Shown piece after piece: positions 24,594 to 32,658 of a stretch of 32,868 bases of DNA; the stretch's first letter is position 1; every line of letters starts with the position of its first letter. The position numbers and the translations under genes are program-made. Under the pieces are notes generated by a model, which did no database searches, was not told where the DNA came from, and worked only from the letters and a program-made list of their open reading frames with translations. This DNA comes from an uncultured Desulfovibrio sp. (lineage in GTDB: Bacteria > Desulfobacterota > Desulfovibrionia > Desulfovibrionales > Desulfovibrionaceae), in assembly GCA_944327295.1 (NCBI GenBank), contig CALVHF010000017.1, positions 1 to 32,868 of the forward strand, read 5' to 3'.

Positions 24594-25298
24594 CTATTCC
24601 CCGTCAGAGGAGGGACTTGCCCTCTTGCGCAGATGGCTCAGGTTGAGAATCCTGATTTTTCTGCCCTGCACGGAGAGGATCTGTTCTTCCACAAGCCTTG
24701 AGAGCACCCTTGAGAGTGTCTCCCTGGCAATGCCCAGCATGTTGGCCATCTCCTCGCGGGAAATGGCCAGTTCCAGCTGCATCCTGTTTTCTATGAGCGC
24801 CCTGTGCAGGATGTAGCGGCTCACCCGGCGCTGGGCGTTCACGCCATGATTGCTCACCTTCTTCACGAACATGCGCAACCGCAGGGAAAAGACGCCCAGA
24901 AGCTGCAGGGCAAAGTCCGCATTGTCCTGCACGAGCTTCGTGATGGCCTCGCGGCCCACCCGCAGCACAAGGCAGTCGTCCAGGGCCACCGAGGTGGCCG
25001 GATGGCTTTTCTGGCGGAACATGGCCATGATGCCCACCAGCCCCTTGGCAGCCACCACATGGATGAGGTGTTCCCTGCCCGCCTGTGTGCGGTGCACGAT
25101 CTTCACCTTGCCGCGCAGCAGGATGAAGAAGTGATCTGCTGGGCTGTCTTCCTCCAAGAGCACTTCCTGGGGACCGTATTCCTGCATGACCGTCCGCGAG
25201 GCGAGCCAGCTCAGGCTCTCGTCCTGCAGCCCCTGAAAGACATCCATTCTCTTGAGCTGCAGGATGATGCCCGGCTGCGGGCAGTCCAAAATGCGCAT
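24594..25298 (-). CDS. Crp/Fnr family regulator, HcpR-like by context
   Basis: This 234-residue regulator has a cyclic-nucleotide-binding-type sensor (about 15-130, with 'LEEDSPADHFFILLRGKVKIVHRTQAGREHLIHVVAAKGLVG'), a long dimer helix (about 118-142) and a winged helix-turn-helix. The recognition part is 'SREEMANMLGIARETLSRVLSRLVEEQIL' (about 178-206), followed by the wing 'VQGRKIRILN'. The ATG at 25298 is chosen for its AGGAGGT 6 bases upstream. It lies just downstream of hcp on the same strand. In Desulfovibrio, a Crp/Fnr protein called HcpR controls hcp in the nitrosative-stress response, so that role is likely. No FNR-type cysteine cluster is present, which fits a haem or other sensing mode. 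Confidence 0.85.
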   Translation of the reverse strand: MRILDCPQPGIILQLKRMDVFQGLQDESLSWLASRTVMQEYGPQEVLLEEDSPADHFFILLRGKVKIVHRTQAGREHLIHVVAAKGLVGIMAMFRQKSHPATSVALDDCLVLRVGREAITKLVQDNADFALQLLGVFSLRLRMFVKKVSNHGVNAQRRVSRYILHRALIENRMQLELAISREEMANMLGIARETLSRVLSRLVEEQILSVQGRKIRILNLSHLRKRASPSSDGE

Positions 25299-25517
25299 GT
25301 GGGACCTCCTGAAGCGCCTTGTTCTCAAAAACAACTGAACGCAAGACTCCCTCTGCTCAAGGTGCAGGGGGAGCTTTGCTCAAAACAGTGCAGAGGACCA
25401 GGTGTCCTTGGAAAAAGCTGGCAGAGAGGCAGTGCGGATTTTCTCAGGGCCCTGTTCAAAACAGGAGAAGAGCGCCGTCAGTCTGTCAGTTGTGATGATC
25501 TGTCCGGCAGCGGCGTA

Positions 25518-27104
25518 CTAGCCCTGCAGGCAGTCCTGAATATCCTTTTCGGGCGTGGTGACGGGCTTGATGGCAAACTGCTCCACCAGGACATTGAGGA
25601 TATCCGGGCTCACAAAGGCAGGCAGCGTGGGTCCGAGACGGATGTTGCGCACGCCCAGGGCCAGCAGGCTGAGGAGAATGGCCACGGCCTTCTGCTCGTA
25701 CCAGGAAAGGATGAGGCTCAGGGGCAGCTCGTTCACGGAGCAGTTGCAGGCCCTGGCCAGTTCCAGGGCCAGGGTTACGGCGGCATAGGCGTCGTTGCAC
25801 TGACCTACGTCAAGGAGCCTCGGGAAGGCACCCAGCATTCCGAGATTCTGGTCAAAGAAGCGGAACTTGCCGCAGGCCAGGGTCAGGATGATGGTGTCCT
25901 TGGGAGCCATCTTCACAAAGTCGCTGTAGTAGCTGCGGCCAGGGGCTGCGCCGTCGCAGCCGCCTACAAGGAAGACGTGGCGCAGGGTGCCGGACTTCAC
26001 GGCCTCCAGCACGGCAGGTGCAGCCGCAAGCAGGGTGGCCCTGCCAAAGCCCGTGAGCACCTTCTTGGCGTCTTCGTCTTCGGCAAAGCCGGGCATGCTC
26101 AGAGCCTTGTCAATGACAGCCTTGAAGTTGTGGTCCGTGCAGTGGGTGCAGCCGGGCCACTGCACAACGCCGGTGGTGAAGATCTTGTCCGCATAGCCTG
26201 CAGGATTCTGAATGCAGTTGGTGGTGAAGAGCACGGCGCCGGGGAACTCGGGCAGTTCCTTGCGCTGGTTCTGCCAGGCCGTTCCGAAATGGCCGGCCAG
26301 GTGGCTGTAGGCCCTGAGTTTCGGATAGGCATGGGCAGGCAGCATTTCGCCGTGGGTGTAGACGCTGATGCCCGTGCCCTCGGTCTGCTTCAGAAGTTCT
26401 TCGAGATCCTTGAGATCATGGCCGCTCACAAGGATGCAGTGGCCCTTGCGGTGTCCGAGGCTCACCTCGGTGGGCACAGGATCGCCGTAGGTGGTGGTAT
26501 TGGCCTTGTCCAGCACTTCCATGGCGCGGATGTTGAGACGGCCGCATTCCAGGGCCAGCCCGAGCCAGGCGCCAAGATCGCGTTCCACGCCGTCGCCGGG
26601 GGCAGCGGTGAGCAGCTCGGCTATCTTCAGCACAAGCTCTGAGTCGTGTTCGCCGAGCACGGAAGCGTGGTAGGCGTAGGCAGCCACACCCTTGAGGCCG
26701 TAGAGCAGGATCTGCATGGCAGAGCGCACATTGGCATCCTCGCTGAACTGGCCGGGATCGGCGGCCTGAGCCAGAAGCTCGTCGGCAGAGGGGGTGGCTT
26801 CGGCACAGGAGCACGCCTTGAGCAGGTCTTCCCTGCACTTCAGGGTGCCTGCCACAAGCTCCTTCAGGGAAGCCTCGTCAAAGTTCACATTGGTCAGGGT
26901 GGTAAAGAGACCGCTCAGCAGCAGGTCTTCGGCTTCCCTGGTGGGCAGGCCGGCCTTGGCGGCTTTCTGCAGGGCGGAAGAAAGAAGACGCAGGGCGCTG
27001 ACAAGGCCATCCTGCAGATGGGCGACGGCATCGGTCTTGCCGCAGACACCGAGTTTTGTGCAGCCGCATCCCTTGGCGGTCTGCTGGCACTGATTGCAGA
27101 ACAT
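25518..27104 (-). CDS. hcp: Hybrid-cluster protein (hydroxylamine reductase)
   Basis: Cytoplasmic iron-sulfur protein that reduces hydroxylamine to ammonia in vitro and is tied to NO and nitrosative stress in vivo. The 528-residue sequence begins MFCNQCQQT, with Cys3, Cys6, Cys15 and Cys21 spaced for the first cubane cluster of the Desulfovibrio type. Hybrid-cluster ligands are all visible: His in 'LVSGHDLKD', Glu in 'THGEMLPAH', Cys in 'FTTNCIQNP', Cys in 'VGGCDGA', Cys in 'LACGKFRF', Cys in 'VGQCNDAY', and Glu/Lys in 'WYEQKAVA'. AAGGA precedes the ATG by 8 bases. A Fnr-like palindrome lies just upstream, and a Crp/Fnr regulator gene follows. Confidence 0.97.
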   Translation of the reverse strand: MFCNQCQQTAKGCGCTKLGVCGKTDAVAHLQDGLVSALRLLSSALQKAAKAGLPTREAEDLLLSGLFTTLTNVNFDEASLKELVAGTLKCREDLLKACSCAEATPSADELLAQAADPGQFSEDANVRSAMQILLYGLKGVAAYAYHASVLGEHDSELVLKIAELLTAAPGDGVERDLGAWLGLALECGRLNIRAMEVLDKANTTTYGDPVPTEVSLGHRKGHCILVSGHDLKDLEELLKQTEGTGISVYTHGEMLPAHAYPKLRAYSHLAGHFGTAWQNQRKELPEFPGAVLFTTNCIQNPAGYADKIFTTGVVQWPGCTHCTDHNFKAVIDKALSMPGFAEDEDAKKVLTGFGRATLLAAAPAVLEAVKSGTLRHVFLVGGCDGAAPGRSYYSDFVKMAPKDTIILTLACGKFRFFDQNLGMLGAFPRLLDVGQCNDAYAAVTLALELARACNCSVNELPLSLILSWYEQKAVAILLSLLALGVRNIRLGPTLPAFVSPDILNVLVEQFAIKPVTTPEKDIQDCLQG

Positions 27105-27125
27105 GATGTAATCCTTATGATATGG

Positions 27126-27139
27126 TTGAAAAAAATCAA
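27126..27139. promoter_or_regulatory. Candidate Crp/Fnr-type operator upstream of hcp
   Basis: TTGAAAAAAATCAA (minus strand TTGATTTTTTTCAA) is near the FNR pattern TTGAT-N4-ATCAA, 22-35 bases before the hcp ATG. TTGATT here could also be part of a -35 element. Binding by the neighbouring regulator is inferred. Confidence 0.4.
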
Positions 27140-27640
27140 GAAAGAGGTTTGATTTCAGAGTTGTTTGCTATGAATTATGAGGACAACTGACGTCCAGAGG
27201 TTCAGGGAAGGCACGGTACAAAAACGCCCCGGCACTCTTCAGGACCATGAACAAAGTGTGCTCCTGGCGGGCACATCCGGCCATGGAGCTGCCACGCGAG
27301 GACGGCCTCATGTGATCAGATCACGGCTGCGCCTCATGTGGAGGACTCTGTATGGGCACAGTACCCCAAACATGTCAGCCTGTCTGTGACAAATATCCTC
27401 TGGACACAACTTTTTCATGACAGGCCTGCCCCTGTCCAGCACTCAGCAGTCCGGCAGTTCAGTGGTGCGGGGAAGCGTGCACATTGTGTCCCGGCCATCT
27501 TGTCAGGCAAAGCGTAATAGCGTAGAAATGCAAGCATACTTCTCTCCCCCTTTTTGCTCTCCCGAGGGACATGCCGAAAACCCTGCGCCCTTTCTGGCCA
27601 GGAGGACAGCTGCCCCCGATTTCATGCAAGAGGTCCTCTC
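27140..27640. other. Divergent intergenic region, hcp / exported protein
   Basis: No gene is supported in these ~500 bases. They contain a perfect GTGATCAGATCAC palindrome at 27312-27324, and an AGTTGT...ACAACT inverted pair (27160-27190) close to hcp. Either could be regulatory; neither has the exact Crp spacing. Confidence 0.35.
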
Positions 27641-28105
27641 GTGAAAAACATCTTTCTGTCCCTTTTGTGTCTTCTCTCTCTTGTTCTCTGCCCGGGGACA
27701 AGCCAGGCCGAGAAGATCACGACGGACTACTATACTGTCGACATGCCCGACAGCTGGCAGAAACTGCAGGAAAATCTCTCCAATTCCATCTCCATCCACG
27801 TCTATGCCACCAAGAGCAGGGACTGCGTCGTCACGACCGTCATTGGCAACAATGGCGGGGCCGATCTCGACACCATCACCAAATGCTTTGCCCAGCAGTA
27901 CAAGTCCAGGAAGAAGCCTGTCGTCAAGGGAGGCATGGGCTCCTTCACCTTCAAGGACACCGAAAATGAAGACGGATATGCCTATGTCACCATACAGGAC
28001 TCCCTCTACATGGTCGTCACTGCCTCGGGCAATCTGCGCAAAGCCAGAAACTTTATCAAGGAATTCCAGAGCGACGACTACAAGGATCTCATTCCGACCA
28101 TGTAA
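27641..28105 (+). CDS. Small exported protein of unknown function
   Basis: The 154-residue product starts with a clear signal peptide (MKNIFLSLLCLLSLVLC, cut after SQA). The mature part is 'EKITTDYYTVDMPDSWQKLQENLSNSISIHVYATKSRD', then 'FAQQYKSRKKPVVKGGMGSFTF', 'DGYAYVTIQDSLYMVVTASGN' and a short basic tail. The pattern (a threonine-rich start, 'MPDSW', then an alternating strand pattern) resembles small periplasmic PsbP-like or DcrB-like proteins, but I cannot place it. The GTG start has AAGAGG 7 bases upstream. It sits alone between hcp and cinA. Confidence 0.75.
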   Translation: MKNIFLSLLCLLSLVLCPGTSQAEKITTDYYTVDMPDSWQKLQENLSNSISIHVYATKSRDCVVTTVIGNNGGADLDTITKCFAQQYKSRKKPVVKGGMGSFTFKDTENEDGYAYVTIQDSLYMVVTASGNLRKARNFIKEFQSDDYKDLIPTM

Positions 28106-28219
28106 TCCCTGACATGCGAACCTGCAGGCAGCACCGGCAAAGGCAGCCCCTGCGACCCCGATGCCCGATCTGCCTCATCCGTCCCTTTCCGCCCCCTTCC
28201 CTCAGCAAAGGTCTTTCCC

Positions 28220-29479
28220 ATGCAAGCTGAAATCATCTCTGTCGGTACAGAACTTCTCCTCGGACACACGGTCAATACAGATGCAGCCTTCATAGCCAGG
28301 GAACTGGCTGTGCTGGGCATTGATCTGCACAACGTCACAGTCGTCGGCGACAATCCCCAGAGGCTCAGGGAAGCGCTGACCCAAGCCATGAAGCGCAGCC
28401 AGCTGGTTCTGACCACCGGTGGCCTCGGGCCGACCATGGACGATCTGACCAAGAAGGCCGTAGCCGATCTGCTGCACCGTCCCATGAAGCTTCATGAGGC
28501 AAGCCTTGCCCAGCTCAAGGAATATTTCGGCACAAGGCCTATTGGCTCCAATCAGGAAAGCCAGGCCTACTTCCCCGAAGGGGCCCAGGTCTTTGCCAAC
28601 AGCATAGGCACTGCACCTGGCTGTGCCATCACGGCAGAGAACGGCACCCTCTTCATGCTCTTCCCCGGACCGCCCCGCGAACTTGAACCCATGTTCCGCA
28701 ACGAGGCCATGCCCCTGCTGCGCAAGAAGATCGGCGCGAGCATTGTCTCCTTTATGGTGCGCACCTTTGGCCAGGGAGAGGGCGATGCGGCTCTGAAGCT
28801 TGGCAAGCTCTGCGCCCAGAGCAATCCCACCGTGGCCACCTATCTCGGCGCCCACGGTGAGGTCTTTGTCCGCGTGACGGCCAAGGGTGAAACCCAGGCC
28901 CAGGCCAAGGCCATGGCCCTGCCCACGGTGGCCGAAGTGCGCGAGCGCCTGGGCGATGTGGTCTACGGCGTGGATGTGGAAAGCCTTGAGGAAGTGGTCA
29001 TCAATATGCTCATCAAGAGAAAGGAAGAAGTGGCCACTGCCGAATCCTGCACAGGCGGCCTGCTCTCCAAGCGCCTTACGGACATTCCGGGCTCCAGCGC
29101 CGTTTTTCGCACGGGCCTTGTGACCTATGCGGACATTACCAAGACACGGCTTCTGGGCGTGCCCCAGGAAATGATTGCCCGCTTTGGCGCCGTAAGCCGG
29201 GAAGTGGCCTCGGCCATGGCCGAAGGCGTGCGCATGCGCTCTGCCGCAGACTACGGCATCGGCATCACCGGCATTGCCGGCCCTGGCGGCGGCACTCCGC
29301 AAAAGCCCGTGGGCACGGTCTGGATTGCCCTTGCCACCAGGAACAAGTGCTATACCACATGTCTCAATCCCACCGGACGCTACGCGGGGCGCAACGTGAT
29401 CCGTCAGCGCAGTGTGGGCAAGGCTCTCGACATGCTGCGCCGCTGCATGGAAGGAAAGCCCGTGGTTCACGAAGAATAG
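28220..29479 (+). CDS. cinA: CinA family protein (NMN amidohydrolase / competence-damage-inducible)
   Basis: The 419-residue protein has the two-domain CinA layout. The N-terminal molybdopterin-binding-like domain (about 1-170) starts 'MQAEIISVGTELLLGHTVNTDAAFIA' and has 'LTTGGLGPTMDDLTKKAVAD' and 'LFPGPPRELEPMF'. The C-terminal PncC domain (about 255-415) has 'ATAESCTGGLLSKRLTDIPGSSAVFRTGLVTYA' and 'YGIGITGIAGPGGGTPQKPVGTVWIAL'. PncC deamidates nicotinamide mononucleotide to nicotinate mononucleotide in the NAD recycling pathway; the N-terminal domain acts as an ADP-ribose pyrophosphatase in some members. The start ATG at 28220 follows AAAGG. It ends about 50 bases before the tRNA-Asn promoter. 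Confidence 0.95.
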   Translation: MQAEIISVGTELLLGHTVNTDAAFIARELAVLGIDLHNVTVVGDNPQRLREALTQAMKRSQLVLTTGGLGPTMDDLTKKAVADLLHRPMKLHEASLAQLKEYFGTRPIGSNQESQAYFPEGAQVFANSIGTAPGCAITAENGTLFMLFPGPPRELEPMFRNEAMPLLRKKIGASIVSFMVRTFGQGEGDAALKLGKLCAQSNPTVATYLGAHGEVFVRVTAKGETQAQAKAMALPTVAEVRERLGDVVYGVDVESLEEVVINMLIKRKEEVATAESCTGGLLSKRLTDIPGSSAVFRTGLVTYADITKTRLLGVPQEMIARFGAVSREVASAMAEGVRMRSAADYGIGITGIAGPGGGTPQKPVGTVWIALATRNKCYTTCLNPTGRYAGRNVIRQRSVGKALDMLRRCMEGKPVVHEE

Positions 29480-29532
29480 GGCTCTTTGCTACAGCACTGT
29501 CACACTTTTTTCAAATTTTCCTCATTTTTTTG

Positions 29533-29561
29533 TTGACAGGGCCCTGGTCCAAGCATATAAG
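29533..29561 (+). promoter_or_regulatory. Sigma-70 promoter of tRNA-Asn
   Basis: TTGACA (29533-29538) and TATAAG (29556-29561) are separated by 17 bases, a near-consensus promoter ending about 18 bases before the tRNA. Confidence 0.85.
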
Positions 29562-29579
29562 GCTTTTCGTTGTTCGCGT

Positions 29580-29655
29580 TCCCCAATAGCTCAATCGGCA
29601 GAGCGGGTGACTGTTAATCACTAGGTTGGCGGTTCAAGTCCGTCTTGGGGAGCCA
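29580..29655 (+). tRNA. tRNA-Asn (anticodon GTT)
   Basis: The acceptor stem TCCCCAA/TTGGGGA, D-arm with GCTCAATCGGCAGAGC, anticodon loop CTGTTAA, T-arm GGCGGTTCAAGTCCGTC, and encoded CCA (29653-29655) give a complete 76-base Asn tRNA. Confidence 0.97.
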
Positions 29656-29667
29656 AAAGAAAATAAC

Positions 29668-29714
29668 AGGCTACTATTACAAGTACTAGCTTACTGTAAT
29701 AGTAGCCTTTTTTG
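29668..29714 (+). terminator. tRNA-Asn terminator
   Basis: AGGCTACTATTACA pairs perfectly over 14 bases with TGTAATAGTAGCCT around a 13-base loop, then six T. Confidence 0.9.
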
Positions 29715-30148
29715 TATTTGTACCCAAGTCGTACTTTCACCGCACACTGCCCCAAAAAGCCTTGCGCCAAGCAAAGTGTTGGTAAATTTGCTGGTACAGA
29801 TGGGGGACTCTCATCTCTGTACCAACTGATACCAACAAAAAGGCAATAACTATGGTGGTATCCATTCAGTCATATGCCCACGGAGACAAGAAAAAGCCCT
29901 CTTTGTCAAGCGAAAGTTCTGGGTACTCCCAAAACGAATGTAAACCTGACCCCTCTTGCACTTGCAGTTTTTACTGGCAGCCAATCCCGAACTCTGCTAC
30001 GTAGATCAGCTATGAGGGCATTTGTCGAAGCCACCCTTGCCACGCTCCCAAGCAAGGATCTATGGCCCAATGCCCTTCTGATGCAGTCACGCCATGGATG
30101 TAATCGAGACCAAGTTATCTGTTGCGCACATCACACAGGAAATACATT
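29715..30148. other. Junction region after tRNA-Asn, possible att remnant
   Basis: No gene is supported. TGGTACAGA (29792-29800) and TCTGTACCA (29816-29824) form a 9-bp inverted pair, flanked by TTGGTA and ATACCAA half-copies. Repeated sites of this kind beside a tRNA can be integrase arm or attachment sequences. No integrase gene or second tRNA end is in the window. Confidence 0.35.
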
Positions 30149-31846
30149 ATGCCAGTGCTCAAAATCCTAATAGGTGGAGAACTTTTCTCCGAGATCCGGC
30201 GGGGCAACTACTACTATGTCGATAAAACAGGTTTTTTGAACGACTTTCTTCCCTTGTCGGCAAAGGTGAGCCTTATCACGCGTCCAAGACGCTTTGGCAA
30301 GACTCTGTTCATGTCCATGCTGGCAGACTTCTTCGACATTGCAAAGGACAGCCGCGAGCTTTTTGCCAGTCTCAAGGTTTCTGCCAACGAAGAGCTATGC
30401 AAAGAATGGATGAACCAGTATCCTGTTATCCTCCTTTCCCTGAAGGACATAGACAAACCTACCTATGCCCGTGCTCTGAAAAGATTTCAGGAAGAAATCA
30501 CGAAATTTTGCAAAAAGCACAAATACCTGCTTTCCTCAGAAAAAGTAGAGAACGAGGACAAGGTACAACTGCAAAAGTTTCTGGATAGAGAGGCAGACGA
30601 AGATACTCTTGGGCTTTCTCTGGAACTTCTCATCAATGCCCTGGCCAGCTATCACCAAAAACCTGTCATAGTCTTGATAGACGAATACGATGTCCCTGCA
30701 GCAAAGGCGGAAGAAAATGGCTACTACGACGAGATGATACAATTTATGCGGGGATTCCTTTCGTCTGCTCTGAAAACAAATCAGGAAAACCTGATGTTCG
30801 CCATTCTTACAGGCTGTCTGCGCATAACCAAGGAAAGTATTTTTACAGGTCTGAACAACCTCAAATGCTACGACATCTCGGACAGCGACTACGCAGATAC
30901 CTTTGGCTTTACGCAAGACGAAGTGGACACTCTTCTTGCAGACGCTGGCCTCTCCTCCAAAAAAGAAGAGGTCAGAGAATGGTACGATGGATACTGCTTT
31001 GGAAAGAATCAGGAAATATACTGTCCCTGGAGTATCCTGAATTACGTGGTCGATAACATGAAGGATCCGCAGCGTGAACCTACGGCCTACTGGCTGAATA
31101 CAAGCGGTAACGAGCTCGTACAGAGACTCATTGCGCACAATTCCACAGACCTCACTGATAGCATCGATTCCCTGTTGGATGGGAACTTTCTTCCTGCGCA
31201 TATCAACTACGCCACGAACTACAAAAACCTCACGTCTACTCCGGAAAACATTTGGTCTCTGCTGTACCTCACGGGCTACCTGACCAAAGCTCCGAAAGAG
31301 GTGGCAGATGAACTTCTGTTGCCTGGCTCTGGCATGGATATGTTGACTATTCCCAACAAGGAAGTCACCGAGATCTTCAGGGACGAGCTGAAGAAATGGT
31401 TCTCTCATCGCCTGACAAGCACACAGCGCACAGATCTCCTTCAAGCCTTCTGGAAGCCTGACGCAGAACTTTTTGCGAAGCTGCTCTCCCAGACGCTCCT
31501 TGTCAGTATCAGCATGTATGATTACCGGGAACACTTCTACCACGGCATGTTGACAGGGATGTTTCTCTCCACCAAGGCGCAAACAGTCTCCAATCTTGAG
31601 GCAGGCGAAGGGCGTTCGGACATTCTTGTTCGAGACAAGAACCTGGCTGCCGTTATAGAGGTGAAGCGGACTACAGAAGAAAAAGAACTCCCAAGCCTGG
31701 TGGAAAAGGGACTGAAGCAGATCATCGACAATCAGTATGACGCCAGATTCAGGGGCAATCCATCTATTCGCACTGTCCTCCACTGGAGCATTGCCTTTTG
31801 CAAAAAATCCTGCCTGGCAAAAGCCATCGTCGCCTGTGAACAGTAA
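30149..31846 (+). CDS. AAA-ATPase-like protein with C-terminal PD-(D/E)XK nuclease domain
   Basis: This 565-residue protein starts 'MPVLKILIGGELFSEIRRGNYYYVDKTGFLNDFL', the usual start of the AAA-ATPase_like family (PF09820). It has a P-loop-like 'ITRPRRFGKTLFMSML' (about 40-55) and a Walker B-like 'VIVLIDEYDVPAAKA' (about 170-184), then 'FAILTGCLRITKESIFTGLNNL' and 'WYDGYCFG..IYCPWSILNYV'. The C-terminal ~110 residues carry PD-(D/E)XK features (PF08011): 'GRSDILVRD', 'AAVIEVKRTTEE' and 'GLKQIIDNQYDARF'. Such proteins are abundant in gut bacteria in multi-copy, horizontally moving families of unknown role. Base composition is lower in GC than the left part of the window, and it lies just past a tRNA, which suggests transfer. 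The ATG at 30149 has AGGA 10 bases upstream. Confidence 0.9.
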   Translation: MPVLKILIGGELFSEIRRGNYYYVDKTGFLNDFLPLSAKVSLITRPRRFGKTLFMSMLADFFDIAKDSRELFASLKVSANEELCKEWMNQYPVILLSLKDIDKPTYARALKRFQEEITKFCKKHKYLLSSEKVENEDKVQLQKFLDREADEDTLGLSLELLINALASYHQKPVIVLIDEYDVPAAKAEENGYYDEMIQFMRGFLSSALKTNQENLMFAILTGCLRITKESIFTGLNNLKCYDISDSDYADTFGFTQDEVDTLLADAGLSSKKEEVREWYDGYCFGKNQEIYCPWSILNYVVDNMKDPQREPTAYWLNTSGNELVQRLIAHNSTDLTDSIDSLLDGNFLPAHINYATNYKNLTSTPENIWSLLYLTGYLTKAPKEVADELLLPGSGMDMLTIPNKEVTEIFRDELKKWFSHRLTSTQRTDLLQAFWKPDAELFAKLLSQTLLVSISMYDYREHFYHGMLTGMFLSTKAQTVSNLEAGEGRSDILVRDKNLAAVIEVKRTTEEKELPSLVEKGLKQIIDNQYDARFRGNPSIRTVLHWSIAFCKKSCLAKAIVACEQ

Positions 31847-31856
31847 CGATTATGCC

Positions 31857-31946
31857 ATGAAAGGCCAAAGTATGGAAATTCCGCAAAGATTATACGATAG
31901 AATTAAACGAGAAAAGAAAGATTTTAATATGATTGCAGGTTGTTAG
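31857..31946 (+). CDS. Short fragment or leaderless ORF
   Basis: A 29-codon frame (MKGQSMEIPQRLYDRIKREK...) is A/T-rich and helix-forming, and ends just before the 239-bp element. It lies 10 bases after the AAA-ATPase stop. It may be the N-terminus of a lost gene. No family was recognised. Confidence 0.2.
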   Translation: MKGQSMEIPQRLYDRIKREKKDFNMIAGC

Positions 31947-31974
31947 CTAGATTTTCGCGGTCCTGTCCTAGGTC

Positions 31975-32213
31975 CCTGAACTTCCCAAAAATTACCACTC
32001 AAGGGCCTGTCGATGGCTTCACAGGCCGAGAATAGCCTTCAGGACCACCTTTTTTTGAGTGGTAAAGGTACCACTCAAAAACTTGCCCTCAAAAAGCAAC
32101 TGTCAGGCCTAAACCTTGAGAAAAATATTAATAATCTAGATATGTTGTATATGGAGGTGCTGCAGAATAACGGTCAAGAAGTCAATTGAGTGGTACAAAG
32201 TGGGAAGTTCAGG
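31975..32213. mobile_element. 239-bp deleted insertion sequence with 5-bp target duplication
   Basis: The ends CCTGAACTTCCCA and TGGGAAGTTCAGG form a perfect 13-bp terminal inverted repeat that extends, with a few mismatches, to TACCACTCAA/TTGAGTGGTA. AGGTC flanks both sides (31970-31974, 32214-32218), a clear 5-bp duplication. An internal TTTTTGAGTGGTA...TACCACTCAAAAA copy repeats the end motif. Between 32092 and 32190 the plus strand reads 'LALKKQLSGLNLEKNINNLD' and onward to 'QEVN' and a stop. This resembles a transposase C-terminus (IS1634-like by the end layout), so it is best read as an internally deleted IS. Confidence 0.75.
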
Positions 32214-32214
32214 A

Positions 32215-32366
32215 GGTCGTGTTGACAAAATCAAAATCCGACAATGGCAACCGGCATGTGCCGATATAAATGGGGCGTACCAACTTTCATTAGAGCTCAC
32301 TGTCGCACCATGACCCCGTCTGAAATCAGGCCAGATCAGGGCGACACCTAATTTGTCAACACGCCC
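32215..32366. mobile_element. About 150-bp inverted-repeat element
   Basis: CGTGTTGACAAA (32218-32229) and TTTGTCAACACG (32352-32363) are a perfect 12-bp inverted pair, extending to 15 of 17. The left end overlaps the target duplication of the 239-bp element, so that element probably inserted at this one's edge. It has no coding capacity; the family was not assigned. Confidence 0.55.
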
Positions 32367-32404
32367 TAAAAGTCTTCTCTGATTGATCGGTCATTCAGTA
32401 TTTC

Positions 32405-32425
32405 GTAGCAATATGCTACTTTTTT
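32405..32425 (+). terminator. Small terminator-like hairpin
   Basis: GTAGCA-ATA-TGCTAC followed by six T. The 3-base loop is tight. It may stem from a lost upstream gene or an IS. Confidence 0.5.
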
Positions 32426-32501
32426 CTGGCACTCGTTTAATTGCAAAAATGCCGCAGGTAAGGCACTCTTTGTAATCACCACAAAACAGAGAGGACCAAC
32501 C

Positions 32502-32558
32502 ATGCGGCATCAAATTGATACTACCGTCAACAGCTTCAATTGCAAAGAAAATTTGTGA
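32502..32558 (+). other. Short ORF with a ribosome binding site, possibly a truncated gene start
   Basis: An 18-codon frame (MRHQIDTTVNSFNCKENL) follows AGAGAGGA by about 6 bases, then stops at the left arm of the next inverted-repeat element, which may have cut the gene. Confidence 0.2.
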
Positions 32559-32658
32559 GAGTGGAACCTAAAGGGGGATATTGTCCTCAAATCGTGCATT
32601 CGAGATGAGCAAAATGGCGGGTCGTCTCCAGCCGAATCCCCCTTTGAGTTTCACTCTC
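32557..32658. mobile_element. 102-bp inverted-repeat element
   Basis: GAGAGTG-G-AAC-CT-AAAGGGGGAT on the left matches the reverse complement of the right end over 20 of 23 bases; the three mismatches are all transitions. The ~56-base interior has no coding signal. A miniature transposon remnant is likely; the family was not assigned. Confidence 0.55.

Noticed and set aside
24604..25344. A second 246-codon frame over the Crp/Fnr gene
   Set aside because: Only the other frame gives the sensor and helix-turn-helix; this one has no motif.
27312..27324. GTGATCAGATCAC as a definite Crp site
   Set aside because: The half-sites are separated by five rather than six bases and the site is 200 bases from hcp, so it is noted only as a palindrome.
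30149..31846. Restriction or abortive-infection system based on the PD-(D/E)XK domain
   Set aside because: The family is of unknown role and no partner gene (methylase, antitoxin or sensor) is next to it.
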